Of a stretch of DNA of 5,747 bases, positions 1-5,747 are shown in pieces. Made by a program: the position numbers and the translations under genes. A model generated the notes under the pieces. That model saw only the letters and a list, made by a program, of their open reading frames with translations. It was not told the DNA's origin and searched no databases. Every line of letters starts with the position of its first letter. Position 1 is the first letter of the stretch. The DNA is from Flavobacteriales bacterium (GTDB taxonomy: Bacteria > Bacteroidota > Bacteroidia > Flavobacteriales > UA16). Location: the NCBI GenBank assembly GCA_018700255.1, contig JABISU010000009.1, forward strand, positions 1 to 5,747. Reading direction: 5' to 3'.

Positions 1-49
1 TAGTGTCGATTTCGATAGATTTCAGGTAGCGTACTTTTTTATCTGCCAT
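1..49 (-). CDS. rpsR: 30S ribosomal protein bS18, N-terminal fragment (cut by window edge)
   Basis: Only the first 16 codons are inside the window, reading MADKKVRYLKSIEIDT. The VRYL..IEIDT pattern resembles the N-terminal segment of Bacteroidota S18, which typically has an 'IRYLTP..IET' stretch just before the conserved core. The core itself lies outside the window. S18 is a small-subunit platform protein that pairs with S6. The start codon is 12 bases beyond the rpsF stop on the same strand, which is the conserved rpsF-rpsR order and supports the call more strongly than the short peptide does. No Shine-Dalgarno sequence precedes the ATG. Expression is inferred to come from the rpsF promoter. 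Confidence 0.8.
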   Translation of the reverse strand, partial: MADKKVRYLKSIEIDT

Positions 50-61
50 GATTTCAGTTCT

Positions 62-478
62 TTAAGCTTTTTCTTCAGTAGAAGCTTCTTCCTTTACAGG
101 AGCTTCTTCTTTTGCTGGAGCTTCTCCTTTTGCTGGAGCTTCTTCTTTGCGGTTAGACTTGTCGCGGCGAGATTGCGCGTAATTAATGTGATGCTTATCC
201 ATAGCAGTAGTGAGGAATCTCATGATTCTCTCATCGCGACGGAATTCAGTCTCGAAGGGTATGACAGCAGTTCCTGCAGCTTCCCACTCAATCAGATGAT
301 AGAAGCCTGAGGTCTTCTTCTGAATTGGGTAAGCGAGTTTCTTTAGTCCCCATGCGTCCTCATGGACGATTTTACCACCATTGCTGGCGATACTTGCACG
401 GTACTTCTTTACTGTTTCCGCCACCTGCTCAGCAGATAACACGGGAGTCATAATGAAAACAGTTTCGTAACGATTCAT
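62..478 (-). CDS. rpsF: 30S ribosomal protein bS6 with a repetitive acidic/lysine-rich C-terminal tail
   Basis: S6 binds 16S rRNA together with S18 on the platform of the small subunit. The protein opens MNRYETVFIMTPVLS, the standard Bacteroidota S6 start, and contains the family segments around AWGLKKLAYPIQKK, GFYHLIEWEA and RDERIMRFLTTAMDKH. An upstream in-frame ATG at 490 would add MNKR. I chose 478 because the family N-terminus begins at MNRYET and because the predicted transcription start near 500 would leave only about ten leader bases for the upstream start. From 478 the protein is 138 residues. After the S6 fold comes a tail of about 30 residues made of four six-residue units (KEEAPA, KGEAPA, KEEAPV, KEEAST). 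The identity is secure and the exact start is less so. Confidence 0.95.
   Translation of the reverse strand: MNRYETVFIMTPVLSAEQVAETVKKYRASIASNGGKIVHEDAWGLKKLAYPIQKKTSGFYHLIEWEAAGTAVIPFETEFRRDERIMRFLTTAMDKHHINYAQSRRDKSNRKEEAPAKGEAPAKEEAPVKEEASTEEKA
77..148 (-). repeat. Four tandem 18-bp units encoding the S6 C-terminal tail
   Basis: Four consecutive in-frame units of 18 bases encode KEEAPA, KGEAPA, KEEAPV and KEEAST. The DNA is also repetitive, with a recurring GAAGCTCCAGC-type core on the minus strand, so unit number could change by slippage without breaking the frame. Alternating Lys/Glu with Ala-Pro suggests a flexible, mixed-charge extension. C-terminal extensions of this kind are common and variable in S6 proteins. 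Confidence 0.85.
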
Positions 479-503
479 TCTTTTATTCATTTAAAATGGG
501 GCG

Positions 504-534
504 CAAAAGTACGATATGTATAAAGGAAACGCAA
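504..534 (-). promoter_or_regulatory. Bacteroidota-type promoter for rpsF-rpsR
   Basis: Read on the minus strand, TACTTTTG (504-511) matches the Bacteroidota -7 consensus TAnnTTTG at every fixed position. A TTG (532-534) lies 20 bases upstream, within the usual spacing of about 17-23 for the -33 element of this phylum. The transcription start would fall near position 500. That leaves a leader of about 22 bases before the preferred rpsF start, with no room for a long structured S6:S18-binding leader. Confidence 0.65.
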
Positions 535-559
535 GGGTTTTAATGCAAATCATTTAGGT

Positions 560-571
560 CCTTTGCAAAGG
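560..571. promoter_or_regulatory. 12-bp perfect palindrome in the rpsF/dnaX divergent region
   Basis: CCTTTGCAAAGG is a perfect inverted repeat without a spacer. It lies near the middle of the 143-base divergent intergenic region, upstream of both the rpsF promoter and the dnaX start. A two-fold symmetric DNA site between divergent genes could be an operator. With no known regulator matching it and only one copy seen, the function is speculative. Confidence 0.3.
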
Positions 572-593
572 TCATATAAAGAATGTGTAAAAC

Positions 594-601
594 TCACTTT
601 G
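594..601 (+). promoter_or_regulatory. Candidate -7 element for dnaX
   Basis: TCACTTTG matches TAnnTTTG except for C at the second position, and it ends 32 bases before the dnaX ATG, which would give a leader of about 29 bases. No TTG is found at the expected distance upstream. The nearest (563-565) is 28 bases away, which is too far. This is the best promoter-like match for the rightward genes, but it is weak. Confidence 0.3.
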
Positions 602-633
602 CACAATCATAAAATGCCCCCGATATTCGCAGT

Positions 634-2397
634 ATGAGTGAGAACAATTATTTAGTCTCCGCAAGGAAATATAGACCGCAGGATTGGGATTCTGTAGTGG
701 GGCAATCAGGGATTACTCAAACTCTTCAAAAAGCCATTTCCTCAGGCTCCATTGCTCAAGCTTATTTATTCTGTGGACCCCGAGGAGTTGGTAAAACAAC
801 TAGCGCTCGAATTTTTGCAAGAGCAATTAATGGTTTTGAACCGGATGATGACGCTATGGCTTTCAATGTTTTCGAACTTGACGCTGCATCTAATAATAAG
901 GTTGAGGATATTAGAAGTATTGTTGAGCAAGTTAGAATACCACCTCAACACGGAGTATATAAAGTGTATATCATCGATGAGGTTCATATGCTCAGTCAGG
1001 CTGCATTTAATGCTTTTCTTAAAACTTTAGAAGAGCCTCCTCCTCACGCTGTGTTTATTCTTGCTACAACAGAAAAGCACAAGATCTTACCTACGATTCT
1101 ATCTCGTTGTCAGATTTTTGATTTCCATAGAATTACTGTTCCTGATATTGTTTCTAGTCTTCAGGAAATTGCTGTCAAGGAAGGGGTAAAAACGACACCT
1201 GAGGCATTGCATATTATTGCTGCTAAAGCTGACGGAGCTCTACGAGATGCCCTAAGTATGTTTGATCAACTAATTGCGTTTGCAGGTAAAGAGCTTACAT
1301 ATGATATCGTTACTGAGCAGTTGCATGTACTTGATCACGATACTTATTTTGAAATAGTTGACTTTGCATTAAATGCAAATATTCCTGATTCTTTGTTGTT
1401 GTTTGATAGTGTCTTAGCTCGTGGGTTTGATGCTCACCATTTTCTCTCAGGGTTAGGTAATCACTTGCGTAGCTTGATGGTATGTCGTGACCCTCGAACA
1501 CTTAAATTGATGGAGACAACCTTAGAAGTGAAAACTAAGTTCTCTGAACAAGCTTCTATAGCAGACTTACATTTTATAGTTGATGCTCTTTCAATAACGA
1601 ATGAAGCTGACACGCAATATAGGACGAGCCAGCACCAGCGACTTTTAGTTGAGCTTGCAGTCATGAAGATTTGCTCATTAAAGAGCTCATCAGAAAATCC
1701 TCTACCATCGGTGGAGAAAAAAAAAAGCTTTAACGAATTAATCCCACCTGATATAGAGGGTGTTGTTGAGGTAAATGAAAAGCCTAAGCCTAAGCCTAAG
1801 CCTGTAGCTAAGCCAGCGGTTTCATCCGTAATACCTACCCCTACTCCTTCCTCAGAACCCGTAAAATCTCAAGAGATTTCTCATGACCCTGTAGCAAAGA
1901 AAGTTGTGTCGGGGAAATTGCGTGGTGGAGGGGTGAAGTTGGCTGGGAAATCAAAGAGTCTCTCAGAAACGGTAAACTCAGAGTTGGATCACAAAGAGAA
2001 TGAGGTGGATGAGTCTTGGAAGGAGGAGGTTACAATAGAAAAGATTAAGGCGGCATTGGTGCTTTTTATCGATATTCATAAGAAGGCGAAGCGGGTTAGC
2101 TTGGTTTCTACATTAACAATGTGTGAGCTTGAGTTGAAGGGCAATGTGGTGATTTTTAATGTATTAAACGCGCTCCAGGAAGTGCAGCTTAATGATGAGC
2201 GCACGGATTTGCTTTTTCATTTTCGAAAAAATGTAAAGAATTCTTTAATTGAATTATCTATTAATGTCATTCCTTCGGAAGATGGTGATGATGCACCTAA
2301 GACTTTTTTGACTGATAAAGAAAGGTATATGGATATGGTTAAAAAGAATCCAAGTCTTGATGTGTTGCGGAAAAGATTGGATTTGGATTTAGGCTAA
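634..2397 (+). CDS. dnaX: DNA polymerase III subunit gamma/tau (clamp loader ATPase)
   Basis: This AAA+ subunit of the clamp loader loads the sliding clamp at primed sites. In its long tau form it tethers polymerase cores and, in E. coli, contacts the helicase. Visible motifs in the 587 residues are Walker A GPRGVGKT (48-55), Walker B IIDEVH (113-118), the sensor-1 region through the SRC arginine-finger motif (144-159) and sensor-2 GALRDALS (201-208). Domain III ends near residue 350. A Lys/Pro-rich linker follows (about 365-462), then a C-terminal domain (about 463-587) ending in the Bacteroidota-style KNPSLDVLRKRL. The four cysteines of the zinc module normally found between the Walker A helix and the DAASNN segment are absent. 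A run of ten A at codons 362-365 could produce a short gamma form. The start fits the family (LVSARKYRPQ), and no Shine-Dalgarno sequence is present. Confidence 0.97.
   Translation: MSENNYLVSARKYRPQDWDSVVGQSGITQTLQKAISSGSIAQAYLFCGPRGVGKTTSARIFARAINGFEPDDDAMAFNVFELDAASNNKVEDIRSIVEQVRIPPQHGVYKVYIIDEVHMLSQAAFNAFLKTLEEPPPHAVFILATTEKHKILPTILSRCQIFDFHRITVPDIVSSLQEIAVKEGVKTTPEALHIIAAKADGALRDALSMFDQLIAFAGKELTYDIVTEQLHVLDHDTYFEIVDFALNANIPDSLLLFDSVLARGFDAHHFLSGLGNHLRSLMVCRDPRTLKLMETTLEVKTKFSEQASIADLHFIVDALSITNEADTQYRTSQHQRLLVELAVMKICSLKSSSENPLPSVEKKKSFNELIPPDIEGVVEVNEKPKPKPKPVAKPAVSSVIPTPTPSSEPVKSQEISHDPVAKKVVSGKLRGGGVKLAGKSKSLSETVNSELDHKENEVDESWKEEVTIEKIKAALVLFIDIHKKAKRVSLVSTLTMCELELKGNVVIFNVLNALQEVQLNDERTDLLFHFRKNVKNSLIELSINVIPSEDGDDAPKTFLTDKERYMDMVKKNPSLDVLRKRLDLDLG
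1717..1733 (+). promoter_or_regulatory. Probable slippage/frameshift site: A10 run followed by a -1 frame stop
   Basis: Ten A residues (1717-1726) are read in frame as AAA AAA AAA AGC, giving Lys362-Lys364 and Ser365. After a one-base backward slip, or insertion of an extra A by RNA polymerase, the reading becomes AAG CTT TAA, with the stop at 1731-1733. The result is a 366-residue protein ending KKKKL. Loss of one A leads to a stop at 1739-1741. The run lies just after domain III and before the linker, which is where a gamma-type product should end. GGTGGAG (1710-1716) immediately precedes the run and resembles a Shine-Dalgarno sequence, but I saw no convincing downstream stem-loop. The A-run and stops are read directly. 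Their use in recoding is inferred from E. coli and Thermus dnaX. Confidence 0.6.
1780..1803 (+). repeat. Four tandem AAGCCT hexamers in the DnaX linker
   Basis: Four exact copies of AAGCCT encode Lys-Pro four times (residues 383-390). They lie at the start of the Lys/Pro/Ser-rich segment joining the clamp-loader core to the tau C-terminal domain. Units are in frame, so copy-number change would only alter linker length. Confidence 0.85.
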
Positions 2398-2412
2398 ATT
2401 AATCAAGTAATT

Positions 2413-2775
2413 ATGCGAACTGATAAATTTTTATGGGCCATTAGGGTGATGAAAACCCGATCAAAAGTAGCCACACATTGCAAAGAAGGAAAAGTGAGTT
2501 TAGATGGTGATAAATTAAAGCCATCAAAAATCTTAAATATTGGAGATATTGTTGTCGTGAGAAAGGGGGCGGTGTCATTTTCTTTCAAAGTTGTATCATT
2601 CCCTAAAAGTCGTGTAGGTGCGGCTTTAGTTTCAGAATATGCAAAAAACATAACCCCTCAAGATCAGTTGGATAAACTTGAAATGATCAGGCTTTCAAAT
2701 AGGGATAAGCCTAACGGTGTAGGTCGTCCTACGAAGCGTGAGAGAAGAAGTTGGGACAAAGCTTTCGAGGAGTGA
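2413..2775 (+). CDS. S4-domain RNA-binding protein, Hsp15/HslR-like
   Basis: This small basic protein of 120 residues carries an N-terminal S4 RNA-binding domain (about residues 1-60) starting MRTDKFLWAIRVMKTRS, the typical opening of the HslR/Hsp15 family. The family tail signature PKSRVGAALV and the late GRPTKRERR segment are also present. In E. coli, Hsp15 binds stalled 50S subunits that carry a nascent chain. The same role here is likely but not proven, so I give no symbol. The start lies 15 bases after the dnaX stop, and the stop overlaps the next ATG as TGATG, so it is probably co-transcribed with both neighbours. The length agrees with Bacteroidota homologues. Confidence 0.9.
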   Translation: MRTDKFLWAIRVMKTRSKVATHCKEGKVSLDGDKLKPSKILNIGDIVVVRKGAVSFSFKVVSFPKSRVGAALVSEYAKNITPQDQLDKLEMIRLSNRDKPNGVGRPTKRERRSWDKAFEE

Positions 2776-3248
2776 TGGTAAAGGTGAGAAGGGTAGATAG
2801 CGAGGTGTTGAGATGTGTGAGGCATAAGGTGCTTTGGCCTCATTTAGCAAATTCTAAACAAGCTATTATTGATATAGATAATAGCAAAGGCGCCATTCAT
2901 TTAGCTGCCTTTTACAAAGGTGATGTTGTCGGAGTCGCTTCATTGTTTAATCAAAAATGCGAGCGGTTTCCAGAACTTTTTAAATCTTTAAAAGTACGCA
3001 GATTGAGAGCTATGGGCGTGCTTGATAATAGGAGAGGTGGAGGAGTTGGAGCTTTAATTATTCAACAGGCAATTGAAGAGCTAAAGGGTGAGGGAGTAGA
3101 TGTAATTTGGTGTGATGCAAGGGAGGTTGCTTGGGGTTTTTATGAGATTCAGGGCTTTAAATTCGGATGTCAAATAAATGGTGAAGAATTAGAAGCATAC
3201 CAAATCCCGAATGTTGGCTTGCATAAAATCATGTTTAAGCGTTTGTAA
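2775..3248 (+). CDS. GNAT family N-acetyltransferase, substrate unknown
   Basis: This 157-residue protein has the acetyl-CoA-binding motif A pattern R-x-x-G-x-G as RGGGVG (residues 87-92), preceded by the beta-strand RLRAMGVLD and followed by helix ALIIQQAIEEL. It also has a motif B-like GFYEIQGFKFG (121-131) after the strand IWCDARE. The N-terminal RHKVLWP and the WCDAR segment resemble a Bacteroidota GNAT group of unassigned substrate. The ATG at 2775 overlaps the upstream stop by one base (TGATG), which favours translational coupling. An in-frame ATG at 2751 would overlap the previous gene by 25 bases and adds residues not typical of the family, so I did not use it. The sequence does not show whether a small molecule, peptide or protein is acetylated. 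Confidence 0.85.
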   Translation: MVKVRRVDSEVLRCVRHKVLWPHLANSKQAIIDIDNSKGAIHLAAFYKGDVVGVASLFNQKCERFPELFKSLKVRRLRAMGVLDNRRGGGVGALIIQQAIEELKGEGVDVIWCDAREVAWGFYEIQGFKFGCQINGEELEAYQIPNVGLHKIMFKRL

Positions 3249-3291
3249 AAGGAAAAACGAATGTATTTTTACGCCATTAATTTTTGAGACT

Positions 3292-4491
3292 ATGCCGCAA
3301 ATTTCAAATGTAGGTCTGGCGATGCCAAGCAGTCCGATTCGTAAGTTGATGCCATTTGCTAATGCTGCTGTAAAAGCTGGAAAACGAGTTATTCATTTGA
3401 ATATAGGCCAACCTGATGTGTCGTCTCCAAGCGTGGCTTTAAGTGCCCTAAAGGATGATGAGAGAACCGTCATTGAATATAGTCCTAGTGAAGGTTATGA
3501 GTCCTACAGAGAGGCACTTTCTATGTATTATAAGAATGCAAGTATTCATGTAGAGGTGGATGATTTAATTGTTACAACAGGCGGTTCGGAAGCGCTCATT
3601 TTCGGAATGCTATCATGTATGGATCCGGGAGATGAGCTAATTATTCCAGAACCGTTTTATGCCAACTACAATGGTTTTGCTAAAATGGTTGGTGTAAACA
3701 TTGTTCCTGTAACGGCTTATATCGATGATGGTTTTGCGCTACCTCCAATTGAGGATTTTGAAGCAAAGATTACATCTAAAACGAAAGCTATATTAATTTG
3801 TAACCCCGGGAATCCTACTGGGAAGGTTTATAATTCCGAAGCCTTAGATGCACTCGCTAAACTTGTTCTCAAGCACGATCTGTATATTTTCTCAGATGAG
3901 GTGTACAGAGAGTTTTGTTATGATGGATCTCAACCCAAATCAGTATTAGAACTTGAAGGTTTAGCTCAGAATGCCATAATGATCGATTCAGTTTCTAAGC
4001 GATTCAGCATGTGTGGAGCTCGTGTGGGTGCTTTAGTCACTAAGAACGCTGCGTTGCGTCAGACAATAATGAAGTTTGCGATGGCTCGTTTATCCCCACC
4101 TACTTTAGGCCAAATAGCTTCTGAAGCGGCCCTCAAAGCTCCAGCTTCATATTTCGAGGATGTTCGCTCCTGTTACGTTAATAGGAGAGACGTGTTGGTC
4201 AATGGTCTCAATAACATTCCGGGTGTTACGTGTCCTACACCAGGTGGTGCTTTTTATGCTGTATGTAAACTCCCGATTGACAACAGTGATGAATTCTGTC
4301 AGTGGATATTAGAAAGCTTTAACCTTGATGGAGACACGGTTATGATGGCTCCTGCTTCAGGATTCTACTCAACAGAGGGTGCTGGTTATAATGAAGTTAG
4401 GATAGCCTATGTTTTGGATTTACCACTTTTAGAACGAGCTGTTGTTTGTCTCAAAGCTGCTCTTGAACTTTACCCGGGTCGCACAACTTAG
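3292..4491 (+). CDS. PLP-dependent aminotransferase, class I/II (fold type I)
   Basis: This 399-residue cytoplasmic enzyme should transfer an amino group between an amino acid and a 2-oxo acid. Visible features are the opening AMPSSPIRKL, NIGQPD (37-42), GGSEAL (97-102), NPGNPTG (171-177), SDEVY (201-205) with the PLP-contacting Asp and Tyr, the Schiff-base lysine in SVSKRFS (Lys236), the phosphate-binding Arg244 in CGARVG, and Arg370 in VRIAYV, expected to bind the substrate carboxylate. All catalytic residues are present, so it should be active. It resembles aspartate/aromatic-type aminotransferases, but motifs alone do not fix the substrate. The start at 3292 matches the family N-terminus; the open frame continues upstream to 3211 inside the GNAT gene, but that stretch is cysteine-rich and unlike the family. 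The 43-base gap before it has no clear promoter or terminator. Confidence 0.93.
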   Translation: MPQISNVGLAMPSSPIRKLMPFANAAVKAGKRVIHLNIGQPDVSSPSVALSALKDDERTVIEYSPSEGYESYREALSMYYKNASIHVEVDDLIVTTGGSEALIFGMLSCMDPGDELIIPEPFYANYNGFAKMVGVNIVPVTAYIDDGFALPPIEDFEAKITSKTKAILICNPGNPTGKVYNSEALDALAKLVLKHDLYIFSDEVYREFCYDGSQPKSVLELEGLAQNAIMIDSVSKRFSMCGARVGALVTKNAALRQTIMKFAMARLSPPTLGQIASEAALKAPASYFEDVRSCYVNRRDVLVNGLNNIPGVTCPTPGGAFYAVCKLPIDNSDEFCQWILESFNLDGDTVMMAPASGFYSTEGAGYNEVRIAYVLDLPLLERAVVCLKAALELYPGRTT

Positions 4492-4497
4492 ATTACC

Positions 4498-5747
4498 ATG
4501 AAGTATCCTCTGAGTTTTATATTGCTGTTTACTGCACTACTTATATCCTTAATAAATATTAGTGGTTTTCATGCGCAAGGGGATACAACTTGGGTTTCAA
4601 CTTATACCTGGGAAGCCCAAAATAACCCAGAGACAAACTACGATAGTCCAGGCAGAAGGTGGTTCCAATTCCCCGAGTCTGATAATGATGTTGAGTACAG
4701 AAAGGTGCTCATGTATCATAAATTGAAATGTTTCGATCAAGGAACTGCTGGAGGTTTAGGGTACGCTTGTGGTGAGTGGGATTATCTAACTTATAGTTAT
4801 TTGTTTGATCATACAGGTGAGTTGGATTCAACCATGTATAACCATCCATATTACAAGATTAACAACCAAGAATTCGAAACAGACACTTTAATTTTTAGCC
4901 CTGAAAATGGAGCTCCTCATGATACTTACAATACGGAGTATTCAAGAATTAACCTAGATATAATAGGTGAGGTTACAACTACTATAAATTTAGAAACAGA
5001 GCAGGTTTCAGAATTAACTTCAGCAACAAATGCAAGGCGATTAACTTTTACGATTACAGCCCAAGAGTTGTCTATAATGGGAGTTGTGCCAGGTTTACCG
5101 ATTAAAAGAATTAGCTGGAATGTGGAATCATTTCAATCGGATTTATTAACTCTAAGAGTCAGTCAAGGTGAAGGTGAGTGGCAACAGGTTTATGCCTATC
5201 CTGTTGAAATTACTGATCTTCTAGAGTTAGACTTGGATGGTGATGAATTTATTTGGGATAACGAATCTGACTTGCATTTTGACTTATTGCTAGACGGAGT
5301 TGTTGGGGTGTCGTCTGATGCGGTTTCGTCTCCTAGCTTAGTGGAGGCTTTTGATGCAGATGGTGGTTATGTGAGATTTGATGGTTTAGATAAAATCTCA
5401 ATAAACCCTGATCTACTTACTGATTTAAATAACGAGGTTACTCTCGAGTGCCTTCTTAAAGGAGACGCGGATTATTTACCTGCAAACACAACCATTTTCG
5501 AAGCGGTTAATTTTTCTGGACAGCGCGAGATAAACGTACATATGCCATGGAGTAATTCTAGAATCTATTGGGATGCAGGGTACGATGGTGGTTATGACAG
5601 AATAGATAAAGCTGCAGTAGAGAATGATTACGAAGGAGTTTGGGTTCATTGGGCGTTTGTTAAAAATGCTGAGACTGGTGTTATGAAGATGGTTAGGAAC
5701 GGTGTGGTTTGGCATGAAGGAATGGACAAGGACAATACTTTTGGAAA
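4498..5747 (+). CDS. Secreted protein with PNGase F-like N-domain and LamG-like domain, 3' end outside window
   Basis: The frame is open from the ATG at 4498, six bases after the aminotransferase stop, to the right edge: 416 codons without a stop. Residues 1-26 form a signal peptide, with a short basic start, a hydrophobic core of about 18 residues and likely cleavage after FHA. The segment around residues 64-101 has a beta-strand with Cys78, then Cys91 in CGEWDY. It resembles the N-terminal beta-sandwich of peptide-N-glycosidase F, where a cysteine pair flanks a CDEWD motif. From about residue 282 onward the sequence looks like a LamG/concanavalin-like lectin fold (YVRFDG, VTLECLLKG, INVHMPW, IYWDAG, WVHWAFVKN). 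Such architectures in Bacteroidota usually end in a type IX secretion sorting domain, which would lie beyond the window. Domain calls are by eye; glycosidase activity is not shown. Confidence 0.8.
   Translation, partial: MKYPLSFILLFTALLISLINISGFHAQGDTTWVSTYTWEAQNNPETNYDSPGRRWFQFPESDNDVEYRKVLMYHKLKCFDQGTAGGLGYACGEWDYLTYSYLFDHTGELDSTMYNHPYYKINNQEFETDTLIFSPENGAPHDTYNTEYSRINLDIIGEVTTTINLETEQVSELTSATNARRLTFTITAQELSIMGVVPGLPIKRISWNVESFQSDLLTLRVSQGEGEWQQVYAYPVEITDLLELDLDGDEFIWDNESDLHFDLLLDGVVGVSSDAVSSPSLVEAFDADGGYVRFDGLDKISINPDLLTDLNNEVTLECLLKGDADYLPANTTIFEAVNFSGQREINVHMPWSNSRIYWDAGYDGGYDRIDKAAVENDYEGVWVHWAFVKNAETGVMKMVRNGVVWHEGMDKDNTFG

Noticed and set aside
491..633. Small RNA gene or riboswitch in the divergent intergenic region
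   Set aside because: Apart from promoter-like elements and the 12-bp palindrome, I saw no stable stem-loop series or terminator that would support an RNA gene.
752..1664. Several open frames of 63-92 codons overlapping dnaX on both strands
   Set aside because: They overlap highly conserved DnaX motifs in other frames and have no family resemblance, so they are shadows of dnaX.
2403..2651. 82-codon minus-strand open frame opposite the S4-domain gene
   Set aside because: The plus-strand product is a clear S4 RNA-binding protein. The antisense frame has no recognisable features.
3249..3291. Possible promoter (AATTTTTG, 3279-3286) or terminator (AAAAA...TTTTT, 3253-3270) between the GNAT and aminotransferase genes
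   Set aside because: The promoter-like match would leave almost no leader and has no TTG at the right distance. The hairpin has only five A-T pairs with no GC stem, so neither is convincing.
3211..3291. N-terminal extension of the aminotransferase from an ATG inside the GNAT gene
   Set aside because: The extra 27 residues are an out-of-frame reading of the GNAT 3' end and the gap. The family N-terminus begins at the ATG at 3292.
5476..5715. 79-codon open frame on the minus strand
   Set aside because: It lies entirely opposite the secreted protein gene, whose own frame shows clear LamG-like motifs. The antisense product has no recognisable features.

Overview
The window looks like ordinary chromosome from a member of the Bacteroidota, most likely Flavobacteriales. 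The reasons are the S6/S18 and DnaX sequences, a TAnnTTTG-type promoter upstream of rpsF, start sites without usable Shine-Dalgarno sequences, and a large secreted protein of the kind this phylum exports. No mobile element, CRISPR array, tRNA or rRNA was seen.

Layout. On the minus strand, the start of rpsR (S18, cut by the left edge) lies 12 bases downstream of rpsF (S6), and both appear to be read leftwards from a promoter at about 504-534. A 143-base divergent intergenic region (491-633) separates them from a rightward set of five genes: dnaX (DNA polymerase III gamma/tau), an S4-domain RNA-binding protein of the Hsp15/HslR type, a GNAT acetyltransferase, a class I/II PLP-dependent aminotransferase, and the first 416 codons of a secreted protein that runs off the right edge. 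The gaps between the rightward genes are 15 bases, a 1-base overlap, 43 bases and 6 bases, so they could share transcripts. They do not form an obvious single pathway: they cover replication, ribosome rescue or RNA binding, small-molecule or amino-acid chemistry, and secretion.

The most interesting signal is a run of ten A residues in dnaX (1717-1726), exactly where the clamp-loader core ends and the tau-specific linker begins. Slippage in either direction meets a stop codon within five codons. A one-base backward slip gives a 366-residue gamma-like protein. This looks like a recoding or transcriptional-slippage site for making two DnaX forms from one gene, as known in Escherichia coli and Thermus. 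Second in interest are the DnaX core itself, which has lost the usual four-cysteine zinc module, and the right-edge secreted protein, which appears to combine a PNGase F-like beta-sandwich with a LamG/concanavalin-like domain. I did not find a wholly new system.
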